Assembly: GCA_001910725.1 (NCBI GenBank) | Contig: MJGA01000035.1 | Location: 1-64,000 of the forward strand | Direction: 5' to 3' | DNA from: Phanerodontia chrysosporium | Lineage: Eukaryota; Basidiomycota; Agaricomycetes; Polyporales; Phanerochaetaceae | DNA length: 64,000 bases | Program-made: the position numbers and the translations under genes | Shown here: one piece after another, positions 52,779-64,000 of the stretch | Position numbering within the stretch: the stretch's first letter is position 1 | Layout: each line of letters begins with the position of its first letter | Notes under the pieces: generated by a model | The model's input: the letters and a program-made list of their open reading frames with translations, nothing else | Database searches by the model: none | What the model was told of the DNA's origin: nothing

Positions 52779-54632
52779 GGACATCCTGCGCGCGCAGCGC
52801 CGCAGCGTCGAGTGTCCAGGGCGCGCGATGCGGCAGCCTGCGCCAGATAGACTGCATAGAGGCCCTCAGGCCCCGCGGCTTGTCGAGGACAGTGTAGGAC
52901 TAGCCATACCTTCAAGCGGTTGTGACACTGGCGAAGCGCTCTTCGCCACGAAGAGACCACCCGCCGGTGGGAGGAAAACGTCAACCCAGCGCTCCTGGTG
53001 GGTCGTGCATGAGGCTAACTACCTCGAGTACAAGTTCCTCGTAGGTCACGGCGGCAAGATCGTCAATGAACGAGCCATCCTCGTTGTAGCCAATCCAAGG
53101 GCTTATTCAGTTTGCCGAGTCAGGGTGCGCCTTTCCTTAGAGAGCCCGAACAAGGTGCACCCCAGAGCTTCCCCAGAAAAAGGCGTTCCATGTGCAGTTC
53201 CGCGGACGTTTTACAACTCGCAGCATAGATACTCTTCGAGCTTTCTGGTAGCACCCTCGAGATGACGGTTGTAGTAAGGAACGTTGGCAATGAGGAAGGT
53301 GAAGACGGGCTTGCGCGGTGAGAAAGGCGTCTTACTGTGGTCGAGATCATTCGGAGCCTTCACCTCTTGCAAGTGAGTGACCTTCGCCTCGATCGCCGGC
53401 GTCGGTGCTTTTGTCGGTGTCGGGTTAGCGTGCACTGGCACCCTCTTGCGCCAAGCCCTACCTGTGTGTTAATTCGTGAGCTCGAGAGCAATGTAGAAGC
53501 ATGGTGCAAGCAGAGGAAAACAAGGCCTGATTAGTCTACCCTAGACGCGCGCTTGGCTCCTCAGGCCTCGTCAGTCCACGCGGTGGGATTGCTGTTGGAT
53601 TCAGCCCGGATCTGGCACAGACGCAGATCTCGTGCGGATTCATACCGGATCGCCACTCTGTGGAGTCACCAGGGGTCTTCTCCAGCTCACATCCAGGAAG
53701 CAGCTTAGACAAACAACGCGGACAAATTAACACAAACAGAAAACAACTAGATAACATGCTACTAGCGTAGAGCAACCTGGGACAGCGGGAGCGTGCGAGC
53801 GCGTACCCAAGTGAGTGGTGAAACAACACCGAAAAGACCAATCGAGGATCTTTAAGTATGGGGGTGGTCACGGGGAGGGTATCGGCGACAACAAGCTCAT
53901 AGTGGAAGGGCGTCGGTGCATGTAACTACAGATGGTGCCCTGTAATAATGCCTCGCGCTTGCCTATAGACTCGAACTTTCATAAATTGACGGGGTACTCG
54001 CAGATCAGCTGCCGACGGACGCACTGCCTTATGAACTCGTAGTCAGTATCCTGTTTGCGCGGGTGCAGCACTCGCGAGGTGCAGTGTGACAACCAGAGCG
54101 CACCCCAATCGGCGTGTCGAAGTGACGCCCGGACTCGCGGCGGATACGTGAGTGGCGCCCGGATTCGTGGCGGATACGCGCAAGCGCCGACGACCGTCCG
54201 CCGTGTGGCGCGGAAGCAAAACGCCTTCGGGCGATCGAGGCTGCCGCCAAACTCCCTTCCATGGTAATTCCTGTACAGTTTTAGCTTATCTAATCGTTCC
54301 CTCTCCTTTATATACGTCCCATAGCCCACTCTAGACACTCAGAGATCATTTCTACTCTGAGTGTGCGTTCCCCTTGTGCCTGCGACCCCCAGTAGCGTAC
54401 TAATATGTGTATTAGCTACCGGACTGAGCGTCCGTTTACAGGCCTCGCTGTGCGCGCTGACCGGAGTCAGCGGCCCCCTGTTTGCGCAGAATCCGTCCAG
54501 AGACCAGTTCTGATACGGCGGGCTAGCGACTACCGATTCAGAGAATGCGCAACAGCCTCCTATATGCACGGTATTGTGTCAGAGTCAACGGCAGTACATA
54601 ACTAGTAAGAACGCACAATATAGTGTCTACGA
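52779..54632. other. No supported gene; relics and repeats
   Basis: Minus-strand stretches such as VFTFLIANVPYYNRHLEGAT (53220-53310) look like remnants of a membrane or hydrolase gene but stay unassigned. Holds repeat copy R1 at 53474. A 27-30 bp duplicated phrase at 54122-54178 (gcccggactcgcggcggata and its variant) is a minor tandem repeat. Confidence 0.35.
53474..53655 (+). repeat. Dispersed repeat R1, copy 4
   Basis: ttcgtgagctcgagagcaat, tagaagcatggtgcaagcag, tagacgcgcgcttggctcct, tcagtccacg and ttggattcagcccggatc follow in the same order as copy 1 at 34001, with scattered substitutions, over about 130 bp. Further CGGATT motifs follow. Confidence 0.82.
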
Positions 54633-55993
54633 CTACATGTGAAGAGCTTCCATGAATTCCTTCAACTTTTCCTCCTCAATCGATGCTTGAGCCTTGCTGA
54701 ACCACCTCGCTAGTACTACATGACGTATAAGACGATCATAACAGTGTCGACACAGAGCGTGAACCCCAAACTTCTGTAAGACCGCCTCGCACTGAACGAG
54801 ATTCAGAACACAGCTCATCTCAACTACAGGAAGAATTAGGCGGCGAAGGAGCAGACCCTCCCAAGCCAGTTCGCAAGGGGTCGTAGGGCTAGAGTCTGAT
54901 GACGGATCGTCCATGAGCTGGAGGGCAGGCAGCCTACGATCACAAGGACCTGACTTGACAACAAGGATGCGCCCGATGGTCGCCAGTGAATGCACAGAGC
55001 GACCGAACTCCCAACGAAGGAGCCTACGGGTTTCCTCGATTATGCGTAGGGCTTTTGAAGCGATGGGCCCTGCATCGGCAGAGAGGTGAACCGGGTCTCG
55101 TATGAGGAAACGGAAGGGAACATCGAGCCACGCCGCAACTCCGACGCGAACTGCAGTTGATATCTGGTCCTTGGGGCTGAGGGCCAGAAAGTCGGGGTGG
55201 CAGTGAATAGCCGAGACAGCGTAGGAATGGGCCACGGGAACTTCCCACTTATCTGCGCTAACCAGGATGGTCAGCAGAGGTTGGGTGGTGCTGAGTTGTG
55301 TCACATTGCAAAGGGTGTGAGACGTAGGGTCGTTGGGGAGCGGCGCGACCATCGTTACGGCGATCTCTGGGGCGGTATCTGGCGTTGGCTCGTCATTGTT
55401 GTTGTTTGCTTCTTCCCCTTGAGAGTTTTCCTCGAGACTGAAAGTCCCGATACTGGAAAGATCCGAGGTGTTCGTAGCAGACCAGGAAGACAGGTAGGAA
55501 GAGGAATTTCCTGTCTGTGGTTGAATCGAATATGAGTGCGATGAATACGACATCGAGAGGCGATGACCCGACGCAACGTGGTCATCTTCTGAGATCGGGA
55601 ACCGCGAAAAGCTGAATGTCAAATGAGCTCGACCTTTGCGCACAAAATCAGGAGAAGACACGCAAGCTCACAAGTCTTTGTTCTCAAAGAGAATATCCAG
55701 AAGGTAATCAAAATTCTCCGGATAGTCGTCTAAAACGATGGGATCGTTGATGTCAATGCCCTCGGTAGAGGAGGTGTGGGGTGCCATGTTAAACATGTCG
55801 TGAAAGACCTTTGAATGGTTTACGAGAATCTCGCGCGGAAGTTTGTACAGGACTTCCTTGATCTACGATCATATAAGATGAGAATATACTCGCAAGAGTA
55901 CCGCTATAGGACGAGACAAACCTGAAAGTGGAAAGCGTCCGCAGCATCATAGAAGTGCCTTGAGAGTCTCTTCACCGCAGGCGTGGTAGACAT
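54633..55993 (-). CDS. BTB/POZ-domain protein
   Basis: Exon 1 (55993-55922) encodes MSTTPAVKRLSRHFYDAADA. After an intron, IKEVLYKLPREILVNHSKVF and HDMFNMAPHTSSTEG continue a BTB fold of the agaricomycete type (DIVLRxxxxxFKVHKxxL replaced by a diverged version), with DDYPENFDYLLDILFENKD. A further intron, with acceptor near 55600, joins to FSRFPISEDDHVASGH. The main exon then runs to TGA at 54633. It includes a Ser/Asn/Glu-rich linker and a helical C-terminal half with WEVPVAHSYAVSAIHCHPDF and VGVAAWLDVPFRFLI, the BTB-associated pattern common in these proteins. Probable protein-interaction module, perhaps a Cul3 adaptor or transcription-linked protein. About 400 residues. The BTB call is moderate to strong; exon joints around 55600-55680 are inferred. 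Confidence 0.7.
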
Positions 55994-56599
55994 ATTGTTG
56001 CCTCAGGAGACTAGGATGCGGGTGAAGATGACGGGGTAGGTGAGGGAGTTGAATCGAACTGGGAGTTAACAGTGAGCCAGATATAGTCATGGGAAGGAAA
56101 GGGGGGAAAGCCATAATACGTTGAACGCACAAAGGCTGAATGAGCCACCCGTAGAGAGCCGCCGCCATCACAGCCTTGAGATAGCTTTCGCATGTCGTTT
56201 ATAGCACGTGGTACCACTCTGGCTCAGATTAGCTGGCAATGCCTGTATGAGGAAGTCGCCCAAAGACTTCATGACTAGCACCAATTGTGACAGGCGCATG
56301 CACACATGTCGGCAGGGTGCCGGGAGTCAGTGCTGATAACCTTATAATTATGGACGCGGTAGCATGGGTACGAGAGTGACAACGAAGATACGGAACAGGA
56401 TGACGGGTAACTAGACAGTGTTGAGGTTGCATGATAGGACGGGACAAGACACGAGACGAGAGCGAAAGTCAGGAGCAGTGACAGAGGCAGGATAGTATGT
56501 TACGCAAACGCAGAATGAGAACATGGTGCAAGATCGGGGATATGAAGGAGAGCAGATGGAGGGAGACGATGTGACGTTGCAAGCTTCCGAAGCGGGATG
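55994..56599. other. Intergenic
   Basis: Promoter side of the BTB gene and 3' end of the methyltransferase gene. No coding region supported. Confidence 0.4.
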
Positions 56600-58107
56600 T
56601 TATTTCCTTCGTGCGTAGACCTGCTCCAGGCGAATATAGCTAGGGGTTCGGCCCTCCAAAAGCTCTCGGCGCGCCGCCTCCTCGATAGGGTCCAGAATCT
56701 GTTCAGGAAGTCCAGTTCCCAAGAGCAAAGGCCGACCAGAGAGAAGGAATGCCTGCAATTGCCAACGTGTCAACCCCGGTAAAAGCGAGGCAAGCGAAGA
56801 GACGGCTTACAAGAATGTCGTCACGCATAAGGGCGCCATGACGATTCCGCGTGCGCGCGACCTCGTCCTTACCAGGGTAGAACGTTGACGTCTGGTACCA
56901 CCATTCACGGTATTCAACGTCGTAGAAGGCCGGGTGGGCGATCGTCCAGAGGTAGAGGTGGTTGGCGGCGTCAGGCTCGCCGCCCTGCTGTTGGATGGCG
57001 GTGTGCGCGAGGCTCATCCAGCGGGCGAGCGCGCTGGGCTGCGACGCGAGTGGCACAGGCCGTTTGTCGGCGCCATAGACGCGAAAGTCGAATTCGGTGA
57101 GTTCGATGATGCCGCCCGGCTTCAGAGCCAGGGCAATCTGATCGATAAGGTCACGATAGTTGCGGATCTGGGGAACGTGAGCGATCGCGATCACGCCTGG
57201 GGGCCGCACACGTACGCGCCGGGGACGCGATTGGCGGATGAGACTCACCCCAGACGAGATGAGACGGGCGTGCGCGACATCGAACTGGCTTGTATAGTGT
57301 TGCAACCCGAGGTTGATGTCGTCGATCTCGCTCCTGCGACGCGCGGCGCCCATCAGTGTACGTTTGCCATGCTGTCGAGCGTTTGTTTGGGACGAACCTG
57401 CAGTTTGGCGGCATGTGTCGACACGACGGGTGACAGAAGCACTGGGCTCTGCTGGTGCACTCACCGTTCGTGCAGGTAACCGGGAGGGGGGCGAGGTCGA
57501 CACTGACCGCGTCGACGTGGGGAAAGTCGCGCGCGACGTCAAGGATCCTGTGCACGCGGGCCATTCATTCATTATCAGCGGCAGTTGCGGCGCAAACTAT
57601 TATGTAACTGACCAGCTCCCGCTTCCGCATCCAAGGTCAACAACCGACTTGCGGACACCCGGCTCGTGCGCGAGGACTTCGTAGAGGGGCCGCGGATACT
57701 TGCCCATGACCTCGATGAACATGAGGTGCTGGTGGTCTGCGAGCACGTCAGCGGCGCATGCATAAACCATGATAGCAGTGGCCGCCGGTATGCGCACCAA
57801 GTCGCTCAAACTCGTCCTCGTCTGCCGGGAGGCGATAGACCTCTGAGAAATTGTTAAGGTCGCGGCCGTACTCGCGGCGGTAAGCGTTGGCACGGATGCA
57901 GCTGTTCATGGTCACGACAGATGGCGTCGGCGAGCCCGTGCGGACGCTGCTCATAGAGGTGACGGAGCTGGCGTGTACGGACACGCTTATGAAGGAGCGG
58001 TCGGAGGCAGAGCTAGCGTCGCTCTCGTCACCTGAGTCTTGGTCGCGCTGAGGCAGTGGCGGGGCGTCGGGCGACTGGGCGGCAGACGGGTAGCCATGGC
58101 GCTGCAT
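56600..58107 (-). CDS. SAM-dependent methyltransferase (class I), agaricomycete type
   Basis: Start MQRHGYPSAAQSPD at 58107 with a Ser-rich, probably disordered N-terminus (SDASSASDRSFISVSVHASS), then the lead-in NAYRREYGRDLNNFSEVYRL. An intron splits FERL from DHQHLMFIEVMGKYPRPLYE. The SAM-binding motif I follows (VVDLGCGSGSW), then ILDVARDFPHVDAVSVDLAP (motif II acidic residue), a short exon with MPPNCR, and SEIDDINLGLQHYTSQFDVA with HARLISSG. Motif III/post region is LALKPGGIIELTEFDFRVYG. The last exon ends in GRPLLLGTGLPEQILDPIEE and YIRLEQVYARRK, with stop 56602-56600. The SAM fold is complete. This family is widely duplicated in Agaricomycetes and is often found in secondary-metabolite or orphan loci. 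Substrate unknown. Exon edges are deduced by hand. Confidence 0.82.
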
Positions 58108-59899
58108 GGTTGCTGGGCGTGCGGACACGGCTTAGTGGAGGGGGTGAGGGTGGGCGGAGGAGATGAAGAGTGGCACATCGCGATTATAATGTCGGCAGGG
58201 ACGCAGAAATCAGAGGAGGCCGGCGCAGGACAGAACACGCTCTGGAGTACCCCGTTGCCATCCGGGGAGGCTATCTCTGCGACCCGCGTGACCATGCCGG
58301 TGCCAAGCGGCGCGCGCCGCGGGCGCAGCCTCGCAAGGCATCCGCGGTCGCGCTTTCTTCTTCGGTTACATAAGTATCGCGCTTGCGATTGTCTTTTGAC
58401 CGGTCTGTTTACATGCCGCACCACATAGTCTGACGTCCCACGCGTCGTTCCTGTCCGTTCGCTCGCCCATTCTCCCGCCGCGCCGCGAATTTGAATCAGG
58501 TCGTACCCTCTGGTCGCGCCCGCTGAAGCGGCCGTCGTGCAAGCGTCGAGTCTCCGAGACAAGCAGAGTTAAAGACCATCTAGCCCCACCACTGTTCCCA
58601 CGCACTACGGAGTTTCAGACGCTCGGGTTCCTTTTGGATTCAGCCCGGATTCCGACAGACAGACACCGGAAGTCATTCGAAAACGCGCTGCTACTGGCCA
58701 AGTCTAGCAGCACTCCTAGTCCCGGTGGTTGGTTGCACACAATATATACATGAAAACGCTGAGACCAGTGAAATCCCTTACTTGATTGGTTGCAATGGGT
58801 TGTCCTGACTGCGCTCTAACCACGATGCTTTGAGTGCAGCACGCAAACACAGTACAAAGGAGTAAGCTCACCAAGCAAGCACATCTCTGGCAGAAACAGG
58901 CTGTCTTGAGATGCCGTCCCCGCGCCGTCCACCACGGCACCCTGCAAGGCCATTGGGCATTCCGATGCGGTCACAGGGCAGACGCCTCGCCCGACAGATA
59001 CAGTGCTGATGCGCGTTGGGCAGTGCTTGCGTAAGACAGCAGGCATACGCTCGCAGGAGATTGTAGGGACAATGAAGATGCCGACAAAAACGGAGATCAC
59101 GACTTGACTAGTTAGCAGAGCGATCACGCTTAGTGTCGTGTAGGCCCAACGGTGCGGTATGGAGGTTGGAGCCCGGGGCTAGAGTACGTGAGTGACTGGC
59201 CGCTACGATGTTGTGTTAACGCACCTGCGTGACTGACCCGATGGTACACGCCTTCAGCGGAGAGTTATCATCTGCCTAAAGGGCTTAAGTGCTTGGAAAG
59301 ACTATGAACATGCAGGACGCACCTCTTCCGGACGGTTACTAGCAATGACAACCGAAGACTCTTCTTCCACTCTGAAGTGCTCAGGGGAGAAAGGGCTGGT
59401 AGTTGCCGTCCTACCCTCCAAGACGATGCGAATTGGGTCAAACAGTTTGAACATGGCGCAGTTTCGAGATTGGGTGGCGGTAATGTGAGGGAAGGACGGA
59501 AGGACTTATTAGCGTGATCAACGCATGCGCGAGACTTTACCTACACCTTGCGGCCCCGTGGGACAAACGGGCGAGCGTCGGAGCCGGATTCCGCTCGGAT
59601 TCAACCCGGATTCCAGCCAGATTCGGACTGGCGCTGCCGGCGCCAGCAATTCGTGACTACGCTTGTATAATAATACACTTCGAAACAAAGGAGAGAAGGA
59701 CAAAGGCGCAAAGGGGACTTGTACGTGGTTATGCGAACGTATGAAAGGCGACGATAAGAATTTGAGGGCAGTACATGTATACACTAGAGAAGGTAGGGAG
59801 AAAAGACTAATCTTGCCTCCGCTTAGGCGTCTTCTTTCGTATCCTCCTAGCCAAAGGGTCAGCTCGCCAAGAAACTGCTTCCGAGTCGGAGAAGAAAGC
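58108..59899. other. No supported gene; contains GGATTC-type repeat fragments
   Basis: Promoter of the methyltransferase at the left. Pieces of repeat R1 (ttttggattcagcccggatt at about 58631 and cggattccgctcggattcaa at about 59584) are dispersed here. Other open stretches have no domain. Confidence 0.4.
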
Positions 59900-61826
59900 T
59901 CACTCTACTAAGCTAGAGACGCCTTCAATCTCGACAGATGACTCCATGGCGAGCCTTTCGAGCTCGAAGGAGTCAAGTCCGTTCAGGTATTGCGTCGCGT
60001 ACATGTTCCTGGGGAGTCCGGGAGGAGCTTCAGCGCTGTGTTGGACTGCTTCCTCGTGCCTAACTCGCTGTCTTCGCGTCCCGCCTCGTTTCTTCCTGCC
60101 ACTTCCCCCGACCCGTGTGTACGCGTAGATGCGGTCCATATTCAAGATAAAATCATGCAGTACTGGAGAGCGCCAAGGTACCTTCTGCACGACGTAGCGG
60201 GCGTCGTCGTCCTTGACTACGGTCTTGTCGAGACTGTGACCTTCCACGCCAACGCGGTTGAACCATGCCTTGTGTTTCCTAAGAATACGAGAGATGTTCA
60301 TAACGCCCAGACGTCTTATAGCCAGCTGGCAGAATAGTCAGATTGGCTGACGCTAACTGCGAAAAGCTACGCGTACATTGCGTTGCCTTGTACTTCGGAT
60401 ATTACGCCGTTCCTCATCCGGGTCTACGAGGCCTTGAATTTGCTGGTACTGTCTACGCATGGCCTGCATATGAGTAAGGAAGGCTTTCTGCACCACATCG
60501 CGGTCACGGGATAGAGCGTTCGGCAACCTGGTATAGTGCTTGGCGAAAACATTTGCCGCTTCGATATTCCATTCGCCGCCTTGTCTGGAAAGGTCGACCC
60601 GGAAGTCGGCTCTTGTCGGTCCTCCCCTGCGATTTCTTGCAAACGCCTGTAACTCCTGCGCAGTTGGAGGGCGAGGGAAGGGAGAACGAGGCCCGGCGCG
60701 ACCTAGGAGTTGTCGCGTGACCTTGCGAATGTCAGCCTGGGTCCACAGAAGTTAGCGAGTACTATAACACAGTGTATGAGGCTAGGAGCAGACCCTGAAC
60801 GCGTTCTCCTCTTCGTCCCGGGGCTTAGGCTCGGTCCTCTTCAATTTTGCCCGTCCAGCTCGCTTAGGGGGGCGTTCGGAACCATACCGCTGGTATACTG
60901 TTCGCGCTAGCTTCATTCTCTGTTCCAGCAGTCGAAACATGATCTTCAGATCGCTTGCAACGACGTATCGTCCCTGCGTGCGGTTGTCATTACCGCACTA
61001 GACCTGACCGTCGTAAAAGGACTTGCCTCCGCATTTCCGAAATGCCGGTTCTATAGCAGTTGAGTTGATCTTCCTCCTGGCGGCGAAGGGGAAAGCTTAC
61101 CAGCACATCAGTGAGTCGCTCCCTACGCTCAGAGTCTCTGGGAGCAGTACTAGCATGCTTCTGCGGGATTTCGGGTGACTCGTTCTTATCGGTTTGCATA
61201 TGCAGTGGGCGCGCTGTAGCAGCATTGTCTTCGCTCTCGTCACTCGACATCCCTTCGGGCATCCGCCACTATCAGAAGGTTTCCGTTACGACAGAGCAAC
61301 TCGCATATGGGTGGGCAACGACTTACACCTGACAGCACCTCGGAGTTTGAATGGTCGGCAGGAGGCTGCGGTATAAGCGGATCAGGGATTCTCAAGAATC
61401 GTAATAGGAAGCCACCAACCTCTGTCTCTGCAGCAATCCCGGTCGGCGTATGGTCCTCAACATCCATATCCGCGGCGGCCTGACACGTCAGAGGTCAAGG
61501 TATATGAGGACTTCAGGGCGTTGGATCTCACCGTAACGAATTCTGGACTAGGGCTCTTGGCGATATGGATCTCGATGTCGTAGGTGTCATCGTCATACAC
61601 AAAGCGCTGAAGCTGGTTGGCGTCGACATTCTGGCTAGGCTGGATAGCTGGCCGATGCAACGCGTTGAGATAGTACTGCAAGATAGCGACTACGACATAA
61701 TCGGTACTCACTCGCAAGGGGAACAACTGCTGGCGTCAGCTCGACTACGGGAGAAATGTTAGCCGAAGCCTGAGCAAATAGCGGGAACTTCCATACTCGT
61801 CTGGATATACTGTTCATCATGGGCAT
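59900..61826 (-). CDS. Hypothetical spliced gene of an agaricomycete-specific family
   Basis: A possible start MPMMNSISRRVWKFPLFAQA at 61826 is followed after a GT-AG intron by VDANQLQRFVYDDDTYDIEI with HIAKSPSPEF. Later segments include MSSDESEDN (61260 region), FRVDLSRQGGEWNIEAANVF with DVVQKAFLTHMQAM (60500 region), and the last exon, LGVMNISRILRKHKAWFNRV, WRSPVLHDFILNMDRIYAYT, and GLPRNMYATQYLNGLDSFEL, ending at 59900. The combination of an SSDE-rich linker, a basic stretch and a GLPRNxY...WL/YL motif recalls a family of uncharacterised proteins that I have seen repeatedly in Agaricomycetes. I cannot verify this, and I cannot prove the full exon chain. Some frames are ambiguous, so partial decay is possible. 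Confidence 0.5.
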
Positions 61827-62157
61827 AACTGCGGGAGGCGCAGCGCTGTATGGTATGGTTGGCTTGGATTTTCCTGCTTCTGCGGGAGAGGCTCAGCTTA
61901 GAACAAAGGAAGATGTGAGTCACTGCCTACGCAGAACAGCCATCGCGATTTGCTTAGCCTTATACGCGGCGCGCCCCTGCGCAGTAATCTTGGCTCGACA
62001 TTCCGCTCTCATATTTCTGGTTAATTTGGTATGGGCGCGAGCCATCGCGGAGAGCAGCTTCGGGGCGAGGTAGTGAAAGGAACAAAGAGACTGCATCTGG
62101 CGCCGGTGAGGAAATTAAGATAGGGCGCTAGCGCGGAGAGAGCCGTCGCTAACACCA
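61827..62157. other. Short intergenic region
   Basis: No gene supported between the hypothetical gene's start and the segmental duplication. Confidence 0.4.
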
Positions 62158-62862
62158 GATACCCGAAACGTACCTCTTCTTGACCAGGCTAGGCGTGAGT
62201 CGCAGTCTCCAGGAAGTCGGTGACCTTGGTCCAATGAATCGGCTTCATACAATTTTTTCCCCCGCACAGATGGCTATGAGCGAGCCGGAGAGGTTTCGGA
62301 GATCGGAGCCTGTGCAGAATGAGGTTGACGGAGAGGTAGCGAGTTGGGGAAAGAGTTACGCACCACCTCTAGTGTTATGAATACCGAGGTCCTGGGAAGT
62401 CCAGGAGCCCCTCAGGACGATAGTGGCTGTGATGAGAGACGTTCATAACGAGGAAAGGTATGTTGAGACAGTCTTGCCCTGTCTCCAAACAGGGCGTTGA
62501 TGCCCGCTTCGCCCTTCTCGGTCGTCTGTAGAAGAGCAGACACGGGTGCGAGGGGAACGGGACCTTCTTGGCTTCAACAGTGTACAGCGCGAGATAGAAT
62601 ACGGAAAGCTGTCTTGCGAACGTCGGCATCGAGGGCTGCTGAGACACGATGGATGTCTTGCTCGGAGGCGTAGGGCGACGTGGTGCTTGAGCGCGTCAAG
62701 AAGCGCGGTGCGTGTTGCGGGGGACTGGAGCTCGGAATCGAGCTTCTCGACGGAAAACACACAGTAGAGAGCGAACAGACACACGCTCCATTGAGAAAGG
62801 GGGGAGGGCGATGTCGATCTCGCGGTTGTGTCTGTGTTTTGGGCATTGCGCTCGGCAGTGAA
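62158..62862 (+). repeat. Segmental duplication, copy 2 (~705 bp)
   Basis: Direct-orientation twin of 52073-52778, about 10.1 kb away. The same left breakpoint (gatacccgaaacg) and right breakpoint (after ctcggca(a/g)tgaa) define the unit. Flanking sequences on both sides are unrelated between copies. Confidence 0.92.
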
Positions 62863-62989
62863 TTGATGGCGAAGGACGTCTGCGGCGATCTATCTATTGC
62901 TACGAGAAGGGACCGGATGCGGATATGTGGACAGGATGTTAGCGAGCTATGCAGAGAGTGGGCTGCATGAATGAGAGGCAGACTATGGA

Positions 62990-63712
62990 GGAAAGAGGAT
63001 ACCGCGTAAGCCAGAGTACCGATGGACAAGTGCTTACAGCACACGCACCATGAGTCCCCCGCAGCTAGCGACATACCCAAGATCTATACCGCTTCTCTAC
63101 AAGACTACAGCTATCGTAATTTGAGATCCTTTCGACGCGGTGTACAAGATCTAGAGGGAGTAGAGCACGAAAATCGCGACACCCCACATCGTGTGCGTGC
63201 CGTCGAGGTATCCTCTCGTGCCCATCTTGTTCACAGGCTTGACACCAATGGCGAGTCACGACACGATAGCCGGAAGTTCTGCAAATCACGGGTGAGCAAA
63301 AGGCACAAAGTTGTTGGGAGGAAGAGAGGCGCACCAAACTGGATGATCCGGTGCAGGCAGGGCCAAAATGGGCTAAACGTCTGCAGGTAGCGAGCAATGG
63401 GCGCGAAGAGAGTAAGCAGGAGCGGGAAACCGATGATCATGAGGATGCCAAATACGACGATAAACTTCTCGAACTACACCGGCAGCGGGTGGAAGACCGC
63501 GCGCGGGGGGCTGGATAGTCTGGCAACGCGGCGTCGCAATAAGCGTCGAGATCGGTCTCGTGAGGCCGCGCAAGCCTGTGATGAGTGTCTTCAGAAAGTC
63601 GAGCTTTGTGGGCCGGAGCTGAAGCTGAAGTCGACGTGCTGGATGAGCGTCACGTCGATAGCAGAGACGTCGCCGCGGACGACGCAGAAGTGGGCGTCTA
63701 CGAAGGAGGTCT
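62990..63712 (-). pseudogene. Decayed membrane-protein gene fragment
   Basis: Minus-strand pieces read FCVVRGDVSAIDVTLIQHVD with FSFSSGPQSSTF, then KFIVVFGILMIIGFPLLLTL with FAPIARYL (a strong transmembrane segment), and later TRGYLDGTHTMWGVAIFVLY. These occur in different frames separated by stops that are not obvious introns. I do not recognise the family. It ends where repeat R1 begins, at 63713. Confidence 0.45.
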
Positions 63713-63824
63713 GATCAGCCTAGTCTAGGCGCGCGCGTAAATCTCACGTGAGACTCCTGGATTCTAGCTGGATTGGATTCGGATTGTGCCCGGATTCAAG
63801 ACAGTCTCAGTTCGCCTGACCGCC
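63713..63824 (+). repeat. Dispersed repeat R1, copy 5
   Basis: atcagcctagtctaggcgcg, gcgcgtaaatctcacgtgag, cggattgtgcccggattcaa and gacagtctc, then gcctgacc, correspond in order to the copy at 37338. The right end runs into unannotated sequence. Confidence 0.8.
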
Positions 63825-64000
63825 AACCAGTTCCGCGAGCTATCCATGCCCTCGTCGGCGGCGGAGTGCTGACCCAGTGTAGGGCGTCCGCACGCGCAAG
63901 CATAAATCCTGAACATCGGTGCTCATATGTCAAAGGTGCATGCTGCATTGCCGGGCATGGTACAGGTACATGTGAGATAGACATGGTTCGTCTTGCCAAA
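63825..64000. other. Right edge, no supported gene
   Basis: No coding sense or repeat recognised in the last 176 bases. Confidence 0.4.

Noticed and set aside
52744..53265. 173-codon plus-strand ORF
   Set aside because: Crosses the duplication breakpoint, no domain recognised.
1..64000. CRISPR array or prokaryotic operon structure
   Set aside because: No regularly spaced direct repeats with unique spacers; the genes are intron-rich and eukaryotic.

Overview
This window is nuclear DNA of a filamentous basidiomycete, most probably an Agaricomycete. The evidence is GC-rich coding sequence split by many 50-60 nt GT-AG introns, several F-box/leucine-rich and BTB proteins, a DUF6535 membrane protein, an agaricomycete-type SAM methyltransferase, and Ty3/gypsy and CACTA-like transposons. 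No rRNA, no complete tRNA and no CRISPR array was seen. The species cannot be named from this sequence.

Layout. 1-2157 holds nothing I can support. 2158-4973 (+) is an MFS sugar transporter with about 23 introns. 6256-7914 (+) and 8094-9709 (-) are two F-box genes, the second frameshifted. A reductase relic lies near 10.2-10.4 kb. 11688-13588 (+) is a PC-esterase-like type II membrane protein. 14309-17325 (-) is the Sac-family phosphoinositide phosphatase FIG4. 17937-19510 (-) is a frameshifted F-box gene. 19746-23644 (-) is a DUF6535 protein with a repetitive proline-rich tail. 24284-26049 (+) is another F-box-like gene. 27392-29793 (+) is a TAP-type alpha/beta-hydrolase. 30.0-37.7 kb is a degenerate zone: an F-box pseudogene, an AT-rich insert, tandem repeats, broken ORFs and dispersed repeats.

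37717-41785 (-) is an apparently complete CACTA/Plavaka-like transposase. 42221-50317 (-) is a full-length, very young chromodomain Ty3/gypsy retrotransposon: its LTRs differ at one base and it is flanked by ATTAT target duplications. It sits about 430 bp upstream of the transposase start, so it may be nested in that element. 50.3-54.6 kb is mostly non-coding and holds one copy of a ~705 bp duplication whose twin is at 62.16 kb. 54633-55993 (-) is a BTB protein and 56600-58107 (-) a SAM methyltransferase. 59900-61826 (-) is a hypothetical gene, and the window ends in a decayed membrane-protein fragment and another dispersed repeat.

The retrotransposon is the most interesting object. (1) Its pol ends integrase - chromodomain - dUTPase, with all five trimeric dUTPase motifs. 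(2) The ~1.3 kb of predicted transcript before gag contains no ATG in any frame, yet carries a ~269-codon ORF with no methionine codon, which suggests non-AUG initiation plus leaky scanning to gag. (3) Eleven bases just past the 5' LTR are exactly complementary to the predicted mRNA 5' end, 26 nt from a TATA box, which points to Tf1-type self-primed reverse transcription. (4) pol overlaps gag in the -1 frame and has one in-frame stop just before the integrase catalytic core.
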